DNA of 64,000 nucleotides. It comes from JBGRQB01 sp041725875. GTDB taxonomy: Bacteria; Bacteroidota; Ignavibacteria; Ignavibacteriales; Melioribacteraceae. The stretch is from contig JBGRQB010000002.1 in assembly GCA_041725875.1 (NCBI GenBank), positions 1-64,000 on the forward strand. Reading direction: 5' to 3'. A program made the translations under genes and the position numbers. Position 1 is the stretch's first letter. The number at the start of each line of letters is the position of its first letter. The notes beneath the pieces were generated by a model, which searched no databases, was not told where the DNA came from, and saw nothing but the letters and a program-made list of their open reading frames with translations. Shown here in pieces: positions 1-9,528 of the stretch.

Positions 1-84
1 AAAGTAAACGGCGCTTTGATGGATGTTGAAAGTGAAAAAGGAAGCGGTTCAACATTCAGAGTAAAATTTAATTCACAAAACTAG
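1..84 (+). CDS. Sensor histidine kinase, C-terminal end only (partial)
   Basis: An open frame enters from the left edge and ends at TAG 82-84, giving 27 residues. They read as the last strand pair of a GHKL ATPase domain: the segment VESEKGSGSTFRVKF has the G2-box form (E-x-GxGSTF) that closes most histidine kinases. The rest of the gene, including the sensor and the phospho-acceptor His, lies outside the window, so the signal cannot be stated. The stop codon directly abuts the stop of the convergent ammonia-lyase gene, with no bases between them. Confidence 0.75.
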   Translation, partial: KVNGALMDVESEKGSGSTFRVKFNSQN

Positions 85-1032
85 TTACCAGGGAAGTTTT
101 GCAAGATCAACATTTCCGCCTGAAACTATAATCCCGACTTTTTTCCCGGCAAATTTTTCTTTGCGTTTTATTAAAGCTGCAAGAGGAACTGCGGAAGAAG
201 GCTCTATAATTAGTTTCATTCTTTCCCAGACAAGTCGCATTGCTTCAATGATTTCATTTTCTTCCACGGTTATAATTTCGGAAACAAATTTACTTATTAC
301 ATAAAATGTGCGTGAGCAGAGAGAAGTTCTTAAACCATCTGCAATTGTATCTGGTTTGATGGAAGGATAAATTACACCGTCAATCCAGGATCTGTAAGCA
401 TCATCTGCATTTTGCGGTTCACCGCCAATTACAAGTGTTTCGTCTGAAAAATAATTTGCCGCAAGCAGAGTTCCGGATAATAATCCACCGCCACCTACCG
501 GAGCCATTATTAAATCAAAATGTCCGTGACTTTCAATTAATTCTTTTGCTGCTGTTGCCTGTCCTTCAATAATTTTGTAGCTGTCGTAAGGAGGAATAAA
601 TGTTGCCCCTGTTTCTTCCACAATTTTACCAAGGGTTTCTTCGCGTGCTTCCTGCGTTGGTTCGCAAAAAGTAATTTGCGCTCCGTATCCGGCAACTGCC
701 TGTTTCTTTATTTCAGGTGCATTTTCCGGCATTACAATATAAGCCGGTATATTATTCATTTGAGCTGCAAGAGAGAGAGCTGCTGCGTGATTGCCTGATG
801 AATGAGTTGCAACCCCTTTTTCAAGAGCTTTTTTGGGAAGAGAAAGGACTGCATTTGAAGCACCGCGAAATTTAAAAGCACCTACTTTCTGAAAATTTTC
901 ACATTTGAAGAATAAATCTGTGCCGGTTAATTTATTAAGTGTTTCGGAAGTTAAAACCGGAGTATTATGGATATATGTTTTAATCCGTTCGTGTGCGCTA
1001 ATTATATCTTCTTTTGTTGGCAGGTGATTCAT
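85..1032 (-). CDS. PLP-dependent threonine/serine ammonia-lyase or serine racemase (fold type II)
   Basis: The 315-residue protein belongs to the tryptophan-synthase-beta PLP family. It has the Schiff-base lysine in FKFRGA, the substrate loop SSGNHAAA, the phosphate-binding glycine loop GGGGLLSG and a terminal SGGNVDL. Its length and lack of an ACT domain fit catabolic threonine dehydratase, serine racemase or threo-3-hydroxyaspartate ammonia-lyase, which I cannot separate. An ATG at 1044 is also in frame. I chose 1032 because the sequence reads ATGGAG-AAAAAA-ATG, so the upstream ATG forms part of the Shine-Dalgarno GGAG for the second. The gene follows tetR closely and is probably its target or co-transcribed partner. 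Confidence 0.85.
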   Translation of the reverse strand: MNHLPTKEDIISAHERIKTYIHNTPVLTSETLNKLTGTDLFFKCENFQKVGAFKFRGASNAVLSLPKKALEKGVATHSSGNHAAALSLAAQMNNIPAYIVMPENAPEIKKQAVAGYGAQITFCEPTQEAREETLGKIVEETGATFIPPYDSYKIIEGQATAAKELIESHGHFDLIMAPVGGGGLLSGTLLAANYFSDETLVIGGEPQNADDAYRSWIDGVIYPSIKPDTIADGLRTSLCSRTFYVISKFVSEIITVEENEIIEAMRLVWERMKLIIEPSSAVPLAALIKRKEKFAGKKVGIIVSGGNVDLAKLPW

Positions 1033-1045
1033 TTTTTTCTCCATT

Positions 1046-1630
1046 TTAAGCTTCCGATTTTACTGCATTCCAGAAGAAATCGAGATGAGATTTTGCCTCT
1101 TCCAGAAAAGAATCGGAATTCATATTTAAATATTGAATTCTTAAAGTAAACAAAGGATTATAAAACTGATTAACCAGTTGATCCAAATCTATTTCTTTTA
1201 CATATCCCGCTTTTATTAATTCGCCAAAAATCATTTTCCAGATTGCTTTTGAATCATCGAGTCGTTCTTTTATTGAAATAACAGGAATATCTTCAAGCTC
1301 ATCCTGCGAAAGCAGAAGCAACTTTAATGAAAGCTTAGATTCGTTGGTTTCCCATTTTTTTACAAGTTCTGTAATTACATCTGTAAGAAACTTAAAGGGA
1401 TTTGAAAGATTGTTCAGCAGATCGTCGGTAAAAACAGAGCTGTCATTAAAATTTCTGAGAAACAATTTTTGAGTATGTATAAAAATCTCTTTTTTAGATG
1501 GAAAGTGATTATAGATTGCACTTTCCCTTATTCCGGTCTCTTTTGCAATCTTTCTGATTGAAGTTCCGGAATATCCGAGTCGTGAAAACAACTGGAGCGA
1601 AGTATTTAATAATTTTTCCCGAGTATTCAT
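1046..1630 (-). CDS. TetR/AcrR family transcriptional regulator
   Basis: The 194-residue protein begins with a typical TetR helix-turn-helix (about residues 4-50): TREKLLNTSLQLFSRLGYSG, then the recognition region ESAIYNHFPSKKE. The remaining helical domain would bind an unidentified ligand. The gene lies upstream of the PLP ammonia-lyase on the same strand; its stop is about 14 bases before the likely start of that gene, so the two are probably one unit. An imperfect palindrome immediately upstream (1638-1659) overlaps the likely promoter and suggests autorepression. No Shine-Dalgarno is visible, and the predicted -10 lies so close to the ATG that the message may be leaderless. Confidence 0.88.
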   Translation of the reverse strand: MNTREKLLNTSLQLFSRLGYSGTSIRKIAKETGIRESAIYNHFPSKKEIFIHTQKLFLRNFNDSSVFTDDLLNNLSNPFKFLTDVITELVKKWETNESKLSLKLLLLSQDELEDIPVISIKERLDDSKAIWKMIFGELIKAGYVKEIDLDQLVNQFYNPLFTLRIQYLNMNSDSFLEEAKSHLDFFWNAVKSEA

Positions 1631-1635
1631 CTTTT

Positions 1636-1664
1636 ATAATATGATCGTTCGTTCATATTGAAAA
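1636..1664 (-). promoter_or_regulatory. tetR promoter with TetR-type palindromic operator
   Basis: On the minus strand a -35-like TTTTCA (1659-1664) and a -10-like TATTAT (1636-1641) are 17 bases apart. Between and over them lies AATATGA-N8-TCATATT (1638-1659). Nine of its eleven base-pair positions are symmetric, including the inner CG/CG steps. Operators with CGTTCA half sites are common for TetR proteins. The position argues for autorepression. If the hexamers are right, transcription starts at or within a base or two of the tetR ATG. Confidence 0.65.
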
Positions 1665-1680
1665 TTACTCAATAAATAAT

Positions 1681-1705
1681 AAAAAAGCCATCTGTAAGAT
1701 GGCTT
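1681..1705 (-). terminator. Rho-independent terminator of prfA
   Basis: A 9-base perfect stem (AAGCCATCT, 1685-1693, with AGATGGCTT, 1697-1705) has a 3-base loop. Read on the minus strand it is followed by a T run. It sits just after the prfA stop and before the tetR promoter. Confidence 0.85.
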
Positions 1706-1713
1706 AATTTATA

Positions 1714-2787
1714 TTATGATTGTTCATTCAATTTTTCAGTTCTTTCTGCAATTCTCATTTTTTCAAGAAGTTCGTTAAGGTCGCCTTCCATAATATTTGA
1801 TAAATTGTAGAGAGTAAGGTTTATTCTGTGATCAGTAACTCTGTTTTGAGGATAATTGTAAGTTCTGATTTTATCACTTCTGTCACCACTTTTAACAGCC
1901 AGTTTTCTGGTAGCTGCAATTTCGCTGTTATGTTCCTGAAGTTTCTGATCGTATAATCTGGTTTTAAGAACCTTCATTGCCTTTTGGCGGTTTTTAAGCT
2001 GCGAACGTTCATCCTGACACTGAACAACTAATCCGGTTGGAAGATGAGTTATCCTGATTGCAGTCTCAACCTTATTTACATTCTGTCCGCCCGCACCACC
2101 TGCGCGATAAACATCTATTCTTAAATCATTTGGATCAACTTCCAGCTCAACTTCTTCAGCTTCCGGCATTACAACCACTGTTGCTGCTGAAGTATGAACT
2201 CTGCCGCTTGCTTCTGTAACTGGCACGCGCTGTACACGGTGCACGCCGTTTTCATATTTAAGTTCGCCGTAAACTCCGACTCCGCTAAGTGAAAACACAA
2301 CTTCTTTTATTCCGCCCAGTGTTGCTTCGTTAAGATCGATAATTTCATAATTCCAGCCTTTTATTTCAGCATAGCGTGTGTACATTCTGAAAAGATCGTT
2401 TGCAAAAATTGCTGCTTCGTCACCACCTGTTCCCTGACGAATTTCAACAATAACATCCTTAGTATCGTTGGGATCTTTTGGAATAAGAAGAATTTTAATA
2501 TCTTCTTCAAGTTGTATTTTTTGTTCTTTAAGCTCTTCCAATTCCATTTGAGCCAGTTCAATAAGCTCTTCTTCATCTGAATTGGCAATTATATCTTCAT
2601 TACCTTCCAGGTTATTTATAACTTCTTCATATTTTTCAAAAGTTTCTACTATTTCAAGTAAATCGCTTCTTTCTTTGCTTATTTTTACAAGTCGTCTGCT
2701 GTCACCCAATACTTCAGGATCTGAAAGCTGCATATTTAATTTTTCAAATTTTTCCTTTACTGCTTTCAGCTTGTCAAAAAATTCCAT
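1714..2787 (-). CDS. prfA: Peptide chain release factor 1 (RF-1)
   Basis: The 357-residue protein has the class I release factor layout. An N-terminal helical domain precedes a core with [11 protein letters not shown], and the catalytic loop GAGGQNVNK places GGQ at residues 233-235. The tripeptide anticodon of RF1 appears in the PVTEASGR region (a PxT-type motif as in RF1, not SPF as in RF2). It releases the peptide at UAA and UAG codons. The start has GAGG eight bases upstream. No prmC (the methyltransferase for the GGQ glutamine) follows; a terminator comes directly after the gene. Length and motifs are normal. Confidence 0.96.
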   Translation of the reverse strand: MEFFDKLKAVKEKFEKLNMQLSDPEVLGDSRRLVKISKERSDLLEIVETFEKYEEVINNLEGNEDIIANSDEEELIELAQMELEELKEQKIQLEEDIKILLIPKDPNDTKDVIVEIRQGTGGDEAAIFANDLFRMYTRYAEIKGWNYEIIDLNEATLGGIKEVVFSLSGVGVYGELKYENGVHRVQRVPVTEASGRVHTSAATVVVMPEAEEVELEVDPNDLRIDVYRAGGAGGQNVNKVETAIRITHLPTGLVVQCQDERSQLKNRQKAMKVLKTRLYDQKLQEHNSEIAATRKLAVKSGDRSDKIRTYNYPQNRVTDHRINLTLYNLSNIMEGDLNELLEKMRIAERTEKLNEQS

Positions 2788-2917
2788 CTTTTCCTCAAAA
2801 ATTTAACTGTGAAATATACAAAACTTCTCTCTTAACAAAAAGATAGATAACACCTGCATTAAGTATGGAAAATTTTAAGTATTATTGTATGTCAAAAAAT
2901 TAAAACAGGAAGTAGGG

Positions 2918-3301
2918 ATGGATCCGAAAAATTCAATGATTTTTAAGTCCATAACAAACAAAGAAGAAGCATTAAAAATGATAAACGAAGCCGGAATTTT
3001 ATTTTTTATTACGGCAATTGTTCAGGTTGTTTTCGGATACATTTTGCAGCAGGATATGTGGGTTGATGCGGCTCTTTTTCTTGGTTTTGCTTTTGGATTA
3101 AAGTATTGGTATTCCAGAATTGCTTCTGTTTTTCTGTTTTTACTTTCTTTTGGCGGTTTTGTTATGTCGCTGCTGGTGAAACTGACTGTCATAGAAAGCG
3201 GCGGAACAAATCTTATTTTTTCAGCTTTGGTTTTGTGGGTTGCAATAAAAACCTGCGAAGCAACTTTTAAATATCAAGGAAAATTTAAAACTCAGAGCTA
3301 A
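2918..3301 (+). CDS. Small membrane protein of unknown function
   Basis: The 127-residue protein has a short hydrophilic N-terminus and about four hydrophobic segments, starting near ILFFITAIVQVVF and including IASVFLFLLSFGGFVMSLLV and LIFSALVLWVAIKT. I recognise no family motif. A longer reading from a TTG at 2885 exists. I prefer the ATG at 2918 because AGGAAGTAGGG lies directly before it and the extra residues KKLKQEVG look like translated leader. It stands alone between prfA (divergent) and the SF2 helicase (convergent). Confidence 0.6.
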   Translation: MDPKNSMIFKSITNKEEALKMINEAGILFFITAIVQVVFGYILQQDMWVDAALFLGFAFGLKYWYSRIASVFLFLLSFGGFVMSLLVKLTVIESGGTNLIFSALVLWVAIKTCEATFKYQGKFKTQS

Positions 3302-3358
3302 AAACTTTTTAGCAGATCAGATTGTAAATTGCAGGTTTTCTTTCATCTTTAGAGTGAG

Positions 3359-4930
3359 TTAAAGTCTTGCCTCAACCCAGGCGAGTCGCTTTTTCAGCTC
3401 GTCGGTTGTTTCAAATTCTATCTTCTTGCCGCCTGTTTCTCTCATATATTCTATATGAATATCTTTGAACGCCTGTTTTCTTCTGAAAGCAAGTAATTTA
3501 ATTAATTTGTTGATTTCGTTGCGTAAATCCACTTTTTCCTGGAAAAGAGATTTGGTTACAGGTTCAATCTGCTTCCCTTTTTTCTTTTTCATATTTGGCC
3601 CAAACTGCTCTTTGCCAATTACGGTTGCGCCCAAAGCTTCAAAAAGAGTAAACTGATCTCCTTCTCGTTTGCTGCGCGGTTCAAGTTCTTCAAACTTTGA
3701 TTTTAATCCGATTGCATGTTCACGCTCTTCTTCAATTTTTTTTGCGAGCCAGACAAGATTAATATCTTTGGGCAGATAAATATGTGCATCCTGATGCTCC
3801 AAGCCATTTAAAGTACGTACAAAACGACCCGAAAATTGTCTGAAAAACATTTCCTGTTTAACAACGGTTGCGTAAACTCCTACCCGGAGACGTTTAATAT
3901 CCACACCTTCACTTACCATTTTTACGGAAACAAGCCATTTTGCCGAACTGGTTCTGAATTTATCGATCTTTTTATTTGCATCGGACATTTCACTAATTAC
4001 GGTAGTCGGAGCTTCGCCTGTAATATCGTAGACAAGCTTGGCAATTTTTCTTGCCTGAGTCTGGTCTATTGCAACAAGGAGTCCGCCTGCATCTGAATGA
4101 CCTTCAATCTGGCGAATTTTTTCCAGCTTTTCATCTGCTTCGGAAATAATGGTTTTAAGAAAATCACCTTTGGTAGAATCGAGCGCAGCACGGAGACGTT
4201 GAGAAATAAGATCTTCGCGCGTGAGGTTATCCGACATACGGAATTTGTAATTTTCTTTACCATATTTCCATTTCATTTCGCCGTCGTAAGTGTGGAAAAA
4301 GAGAGGTCGACAAACACCTTCGGAGATTGCACGGGTGTATGAGTAAGTGTAATCGGCTTTGCTTAGTTCGAGTCCGGTAGCTTCATCTTTAGAATAGCTT
4401 ACATAAGGAATTTTAGCGGAGTCACTTCTGAAAGGAGTACCTGAAAGTGAGAGTCTGAAAACCGCATTTTCAAAAGTGGAAACAAGGGCATCGCCCCAGG
4501 TAAGATCACTTCCTGCGTGATGAATTTCATCGAAAATGACCAAAGTTTTTATCTGATTAACAGCTATTCTGTGCTGTGCGCAGTTAACGCCAAGCTGGGC
4601 ATAAGTAAGCACACAGCCGTGAAAATCGGAATTTTCTCTCCCTTTTTTGTTGCTTATGGCCGGATCGAGATCGATTCCTGTTTTGGAAGCTTCTTCAGAC
4701 CACTGTCCCTTTAAACCTTCTGTGGGAACAACCACAACTATTCTGTTTGCTTCACCTTCAAAAAGTGCTTTATGCGCAATACGCAAAGCAAAAATGGTTT
4801 TTCCGCTTCCGGGAGTGGAAACGTCCAGAAAATCTTTTTCCCCTTTTTGCTGGTATTCCGTAACTTTTTGATATGCTTCATTTTGCCAATCGCGTAGATT
4901 GAGAGGCCAGGGCTTAATGTCTCTCGCCAA
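3359..4930 (-). CDS. DEAD/DEAH-box superfamily 2 helicase (ResIII type)
   Basis: The 523-residue protein has an N-terminal ATPase domain with Walker A STPGSGKT (Lys44) and motif II DEIHH (Asp134). Motif III follows as LSGTPFR. The C-terminal helicase domain has VSEGVDIKRLRVGVY and the motif VI segment FRQFSGRFVRT. The tail (about 405-523) is charged and helical and not assigned. Proteins of this shape act in DNA repair or restriction; no nuclease or methylase subunit is nearby, so restriction is not supported. Translation starts with TTG: AAAGGAG lies seven bases upstream and no ATG occurs before the Walker A region. Confidence 0.8.
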   Translation of the reverse strand: MARDIKPWPLNLRDWQNEAYQKVTEYQQKGEKDFLDVSTPGSGKTIFALRIAHKALFEGEANRIVVVVPTEGLKGQWSEEASKTGIDLDPAISNKKGRENSDFHGCVLTYAQLGVNCAQHRIAVNQIKTLVIFDEIHHAGSDLTWGDALVSTFENAVFRLSLSGTPFRSDSAKIPYVSYSKDEATGLELSKADYTYSYTRAISEGVCRPLFFHTYDGEMKWKYGKENYKFRMSDNLTREDLISQRLRAALDSTKGDFLKTIISEADEKLEKIRQIEGHSDAGGLLVAIDQTQARKIAKLVYDITGEAPTTVISEMSDANKKIDKFRTSSAKWLVSVKMVSEGVDIKRLRVGVYATVVKQEMFFRQFSGRFVRTLNGLEHQDAHIYLPKDINLVWLAKKIEEEREHAIGLKSKFEELEPRSKREGDQFTLFEALGATVIGKEQFGPNMKKKKGKQIEPVTKSLFQEKVDLRNEINKLIKLLAFRRKQAFKDIHIEYMRETGGKKIEFETTDELKKRLAWVEARL

Positions 4931-5118
4931 GAAAAAACTCCTTTACCGAACTATAATCAGGAATAAAATTGCTAACTTTTCAAAGGGAACAAAATTAAAT
5001 GATATTTTTTTTTCTTTCAATTTGAAATTGGTTTATAATTTTCAATCAGGCAGAACTTAATAATTGAATAATTTGCAGATTGAAGAAAAACTTTAATCAG
5101 GAGCCAAAATCAAAGTAT

Positions 5119-8103
5119 TTATTCAAAAGAGGTAGCCGGGAGAGTTACATAAAATTTAGAGCCTTTTCCCGGATTTGAGTCGAGATGTATTGAGCCGTTA
5201 AGTTTTTTTACCATTTTCTGAATTATTGTTAAACCAATTCCAATTCCGTCAATTTTTGAACCGGGGTTTAATCTGTGGAAAATTTCAAAAATTTTCGATT
5301 GATACTCTTTTTTTATTCCAATTCCGTTGTCTTCAACGCAGTAGGTTATGTAATCTTTTGTGGAGCTGCTGCAATATATTTTTATCAATCCGCTCTTATT
5401 TGGATTAAGGTATTTTACGGCATTGTCGATAAGGTTTGAAAATATTTGTCCGACAAGAGTTTCATCGCCGTAACACCCGGGAAGCGGATCTGCATTTACA
5501 ACCGCGTTTGCCTGTTCTATCTGATAGTTCATTCCAAGTACAATTTTGTTTACAAGATCGTTTGTATCTAAATCGCGCAGATTGAGTGCTGATTTTCCCA
5601 ATCGTGATAAACGTAAAAGTCCTTTTAACAAAGCTTCCATTTTTGTTGTGTTCAGGTGAATAAGTTTGGTTGAATCGGCAAGTTCTTCTTTTAACTCTTC
5701 ATAGATTTTGTCATTTTTCAAATCATAGTTGTCGGAAAGGTGTTCTTCTATTTCCTTTATAATTGTGTTCATTTCAGAGCTGAAGCCTGTTATATTTACC
5801 AGCGGACTCCTCAAATCGTGAGATGCAACGTACAAAATACTTTGCAGTTCATCATTTGCAACGCGAAGTTCTTCATCACTTTTTTGCAGATCTGCTTTTG
5901 CTTCCAGTCGTTTACTATTCAAAAAAGCAAGCGCGGTTTGATCGGCTATTCTTGTTGCAAAAGCAATTTCATCAGGAAGCCATTCGCGGGATTTGTTGAC
6001 TGATTCAAAACAGATTACTCCCATCATTTCACCTTCGAGATTAATGGATGCATCGAGCAGCGATTGTATATTTTGCGGTATCAGATAATCGCTGCAAAAC
6101 TCGGAAGTTCTGGGATCGCTGAGAGCGTTTGTTGCATCTATAACCTTTTTCGATTTCAGTGCAGAAAAATAGTTTGGATAATCGTTTGCCACCAGCGGAA
6201 CCGCTTCCTGGTGAGTTTCATTAGGAAGCTGATAAACATTTACACATCTCAGAGTTCCGTTTCCTTCGGTTAAAATCCAGATACTGCATCTTTCAACCTT
6301 TAATTCTTTTGCTGCAGCTTCTGTTATTATTTTACACGTTTCTTTGAAGTTTTCCGATTGAAGCGAAAAATTCATTGCAATTTTATTTATGGTTTCCTGA
6401 TGTCTCAGATTTAATTCATAACTTTTCTGAAGTTTTTCTTCAACCTCTTTTCTGTGTGTTATATCAGACTGGGTTCCAATAAAGCGAAGAGCTTTCCCGT
6501 TTTTATCCCTTTCAATTACTTGTCCGCGACCCACTACCCATATCCACTCGCCTGCTTTTGTACGAAATCTGTACTCAGCTTCATACAATTCTATTTTTCC
6601 TTTCAGGTGATCTGTTACAAGCTGCATAACAAAATCTATATCGTCCGGGTGTACACGTTTTTTCCATTCATCTGTATCAGGTGGGAATTCGTAAGGAGTA
6701 TATCCGCCAATTTTATAATAAACAGGATCAAAGTAAGTTTCATTTGTAACCAGATTAATATCCCAGATTCCGTCTTTGGTTGCCATAAGAGTTTTGTTTA
6801 ATCTGTCTTCACTTTTTCGCAGCGCAGCAGTAGTTTGTTTTATGGAAGAGAACTGTTTTATTAAAACGCCCGAAAGTTCTCTTACTTCAATGGAGCCTTT
6901 TTCAAATGAATTAAATTTTGCTTCATTATCTTTTCCCAGATTTTTAGCTGATTCCACAAGTTGTTTTAGCGGAAGTGTTATGTTGCGCGATAAATGAAGC
7001 GTAAGAATAAATGATAGAATCAGAGAAAAAGCGGCTATTAAGTAAATTTGTGTCTGAAGCTCATTTGCCGGATTTTCAATTTCATTGTAATAGACAGAAG
7101 AAACAATGTACCAGTCGAGAGGCTCATAATGTTCAATAAATGCTCTTTTTCTGAATAATCTTGTATCAGAATTTGTTGGGAGTGTCCATTTGTAATCGTA
7201 GATTTTATTATCTGAATGGGCGACTTTCATCATCTCTTTCAGAATAATTTGTGCGGAATAGGAGGAATCTTTAACAGCCTTTTCCAGATCTGGATGAATC
7301 AGAATTTCTCTTTTTCCGGTAAAAATGAAAAGATATCCGTTTTGTCCGAGCTGAATATTTCGCAGAGTTTCATCAATTTCTGTTAATACGGATTGAAAAC
7401 GATTATTCACTTCAGCTTCAATATCATCTATGTAAATTCCGGTTCCTATTATCCAGGTCCAGGGCTTAAACTCTTTTACAAACGATAATTTGGGCTGTTG
7501 CTCTGTTAATCCGTCTTTTGTTGGTTTTGTCCAGAGATATTTGATAAAACCTTCACCTTTTTCTCTGCAGGTTTCAACAAATGCTTTGAACAGATTTTCA
7601 TTACTCCCGATTACACGGTTATATTCGGGTGAATCCAGAATTTTTTCGTCAAGGTCATTTTCAGTCGGGTGCATAATCATTTTTGGTATCGGGTAACCGG
7701 TGTCGTTAATCCAGAAATATCCGCTTCCGTTTCCGTAGCGGAGTTTTTTTAAATCATTTTTAGCATTGGTTTTTGCTTGTTTAAGGGAGATCTGACCTGC
7801 TTTATATTTAACATAATTGGTTTTAAGTATTGAAAAAGCCAGATCGGCAAGGTTTCTCAGTTCTTCTTTTTTTATTTCAATTAAGCGACTTTCATAAAAC
7901 CTGATACTCTTATATTCGTTTTCAACGTTAAGTTTTACCGAAGTAAGAATATTCATTGCGTTACTTTCCTGAGCTTTAAGAACGGCATCGTCTGTTTCAA
8001 GATTTACAAAATAGATAATTGTAAAAGTTGTAAACAGCAGAATAACCGTAATTAATAAAAAGAGCCTTGCTCTCAATGTTTCAGGATTAAGTTTCAGTTT
8101 CAT
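5119..8103 (-). CDS. Membrane sensor histidine kinase with Cache, HAMP, PAS and GAF domains
   Basis: The 994-residue protein has a first membrane helix at residues 12-30, then an extracytoplasmic region with two Cache-type repeats (NGSGYFWINDTGYP and NGYLFIFTGKREILIHPD). A second helix near 350-370 leads into a HAMP segment. The cytoplasmic part has a PAS/PAC domain (about 430-555), a GAF domain (about 570-735), HisKA with phospho-acceptor His762 in ASHDLRSPL, and HATPase_c with the N box NLIDNAVKY and G boxes DNGIGI and GIGIGL. There is no receiver domain and no response regulator beside it, so the partner is elsewhere. Cache domains usually bind small organic ligands; the ligand here is unknown. 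Confidence 0.92.
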   Translation of the reverse strand: MKLKLNPETLRARLFLLITVILLFTTFTIIYFVNLETDDAVLKAQESNAMNILTSVKLNVENEYKSIRFYESRLIEIKKEELRNLADLAFSILKTNYVKYKAGQISLKQAKTNAKNDLKKLRYGNGSGYFWINDTGYPIPKMIMHPTENDLDEKILDSPEYNRVIGSNENLFKAFVETCREKGEGFIKYLWTKPTKDGLTEQQPKLSFVKEFKPWTWIIGTGIYIDDIEAEVNNRFQSVLTEIDETLRNIQLGQNGYLFIFTGKREILIHPDLEKAVKDSSYSAQIILKEMMKVAHSDNKIYDYKWTLPTNSDTRLFRKRAFIEHYEPLDWYIVSSVYYNEIENPANELQTQIYLIAAFSLILSFILTLHLSRNITLPLKQLVESAKNLGKDNEAKFNSFEKGSIEVRELSGVLIKQFSSIKQTTAALRKSEDRLNKTLMATKDGIWDINLVTNETYFDPVYYKIGGYTPYEFPPDTDEWKKRVHPDDIDFVMQLVTDHLKGKIELYEAEYRFRTKAGEWIWVVGRGQVIERDKNGKALRFIGTQSDITHRKEVEEKLQKSYELNLRHQETINKIAMNFSLQSENFKETCKIITEAAAKELKVERCSIWILTEGNGTLRCVNVYQLPNETHQEAVPLVANDYPNYFSALKSKKVIDATNALSDPRTSEFCSDYLIPQNIQSLLDASINLEGEMMGVICFESVNKSREWLPDEIAFATRIADQTALAFLNSKRLEAKADLQKSDEELRVANDELQSILYVASHDLRSPLVNITGFSSEMNTIIKEIEEHLSDNYDLKNDKIYEELKEELADSTKLIHLNTTKMEALLKGLLRLSRLGKSALNLRDLDTNDLVNKIVLGMNYQIEQANAVVNADPLPGCYGDETLVGQIFSNLIDNAVKYLNPNKSGLIKIYCSSSTKDYITYCVEDNGIGIKKEYQSKIFEIFHRLNPGSKIDGIGIGLTIIQKMVKKLNGSIHLDSNPGKGSKFYVTLPATSFE

Positions 8104-8231
8104 GGCAATTTTTTGTTTGTCAAAATTAATTATCGATGCTCAATCCGGTATTTAAAATCGATATTCACTTTTTGATTTATTTCTTTTTTATAAATATCTT
8201 GTTGTGCCTTTGCATAAAACTTGGAAAAGAG

Positions 8232-8675
8232 ATGAATCCCGTATTAAAAAAACTGAGATTTCAAGAACAGAACCCTGTGTTAATTTTAAATTCTCCAAAA
8301 GAATTTAAAGAGATTGAAAAAGAGATAAATTCAAAAATAGAGACTGACTTATCAGTAAAAAGTGAATTTATTTTAGGATTTTATAAATCAATTGCCGAAG
8401 CTGAAAAAGATACTGAAAAAATTGTAAAAGCACTTGAAGGCGACGGATACTTGTGGTTTTGTTATCCCAAAGGCACATCAAAAAAGTATAAGTCAGATTT
8501 AAACAGAACCACTGTTTTACAGCTTTTTGCTCCTTTTGATTTTGAAGGTGTAACGCAGGTTGCAGTTGATGAAGATTGGTCGGCAATGCGTGTAAGATAC
8601 GTTGACAATATCAAAGTGATGAAACGAAAAACAGCAATGAGCGAAAAAGGAAAAGAACGAATTAAGAAACAGTAA
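8232..8675 (+). CDS. DUF3052-like protein
   Basis: The 147-residue protein has a central LWFCYPKGTSK segment followed by SDLNR and a late DEDWSAMRVRY. This order matches the small DUF3052-type family (aYPK-tS, sDl-R, vDe-WSAlR). No activity is established that I can name. A longer reading from 8136 would add a hydrophobic stretch, but the ATG at 8232 has GGAAAAGAG before it and begins the conserved part. Divergent from the large kinase and upstream of the queuosine transporter, with 65 bases between stop and next start. Confidence 0.6.
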   Translation: MNPVLKKLRFQEQNPVLILNSPKEFKEIEKEINSKIETDLSVKSEFILGFYKSIAEAEKDTEKIVKALEGDGYLWFCYPKGTSKKYKSDLNRTTVLQLFAPFDFEGVTQVAVDEDWSAMRVRYVDNIKVMKRKTAMSEKGKERIKKQ

Positions 8676-8740
8676 AATCAAATTATTGAAATGTAAAATT
8701 TTTATTCGATGGTAGATTGAAATTCTGAAAGGACTTTAAA

Positions 8741-9421
8741 TTGCCAAAGAAAAACTACAAGTATTTTGATCTGGTGATGGTTGCTTTTGTTGTTGTTCTT
8801 CTCTGTTCCAACATTATAGGAGCCGCTAAAGTAACCACAATTCAGGGATTTACCTTTGGGGCGGGAATATTATTTTTCCCTATCAGTTATCTGTTTGGAG
8901 ATGTTTTAACAGAAGTTTACGGATATGCACGATCCAGAAAAGTTATCTGGGCCGGATTTGCCGCACTTTTGTTTGCCTCTTTTATGAGCTGGTTTATTGT
9001 TAATATTCCTCCTGCCGACGGATGGGACCAGCAGGAAATTTATGCAACGGTTTTTGGTCAGACCCCAAGAATTGCTCTGGCTTCCTTTATTGCATATTGG
9101 AGCGGAGAGTTTACAAATTCTTATATAATGGCAAAAATGAAAATATTTTCCAAAGGTCGTTTTTTGTGGATGAGAACTATCGGATCAACAATTGGAGGCG
9201 AAGCAGTAGATTCTCTAATATTTTATCCGGTTGCATTTTGGGGAGTTTGGCCGGATGATCTGGTTATAAGTGTGATGATTGCAAATTATTTACTTAAAAC
9301 CGGCTGGGAAGTTATTTTAACTCCGGTTACATATAAAATAGTAAAATTCCTGAAAAAAGCCGAAAGTGAAGATTATTACGATACCGAAACAAACTTTTCT
9401 CCATTTAAAGTGGAAATATAA
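8741..9421 (+). CDS. yhhQ: Queuosine precursor transporter (VUT/YhhQ family)
   Basis: The 226-residue integral membrane protein has about six hydrophobic segments and the family's conserved stretch FGAGILFFPISYLFGDVLTE. Later motifs include SFIAYWSGEFTNS and a GSTIGGEAVDS segment. YhhQ/QPTR proteins import queuine or preQ0/preQ1 for tRNA modification, which fits loosely with the tRNA-modifying miaA and trmB elsewhere in the window. The start is TTG: AAAGGAC lies six bases upstream and the next ATG would remove the first membrane helix. Confidence 0.88.
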   Translation: MPKKNYKYFDLVMVAFVVVLLCSNIIGAAKVTTIQGFTFGAGILFFPISYLFGDVLTEVYGYARSRKVIWAGFAALLFASFMSWFIVNIPPADGWDQQEIYATVFGQTPRIALASFIAYWSGEFTNSYIMAKMKIFSKGRFLWMRTIGSTIGGEAVDSLIFYPVAFWGVWPDDLVISVMIANYLLKTGWEVILTPVTYKIVKFLKKAESEDYYDTETNFSPFKVEI

Positions 9422-9528
9422 AAGTTTAACAACATTGGATTAATTGCTTTTGCACTCTATTTTTAGTATTCTTAACACCATATATACATTTGTATTAAAT
9501 ATTTTATAAATAGAAAATAGAATCTGTT

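Noticed and set aside
3359..4930. Restriction enzyme subunit (type III Res)
   Set aside because: The helicase motifs are shared with such subunits, but there is no methyltransferase or specificity gene and no nuclease motif in the protein.
8136..8231. Longer N-terminus for the DUF3052-like protein
   Set aside because: It would add a hydrophobic stretch not expected in this soluble family; the ATG at 8232 has a Shine-Dalgarno.
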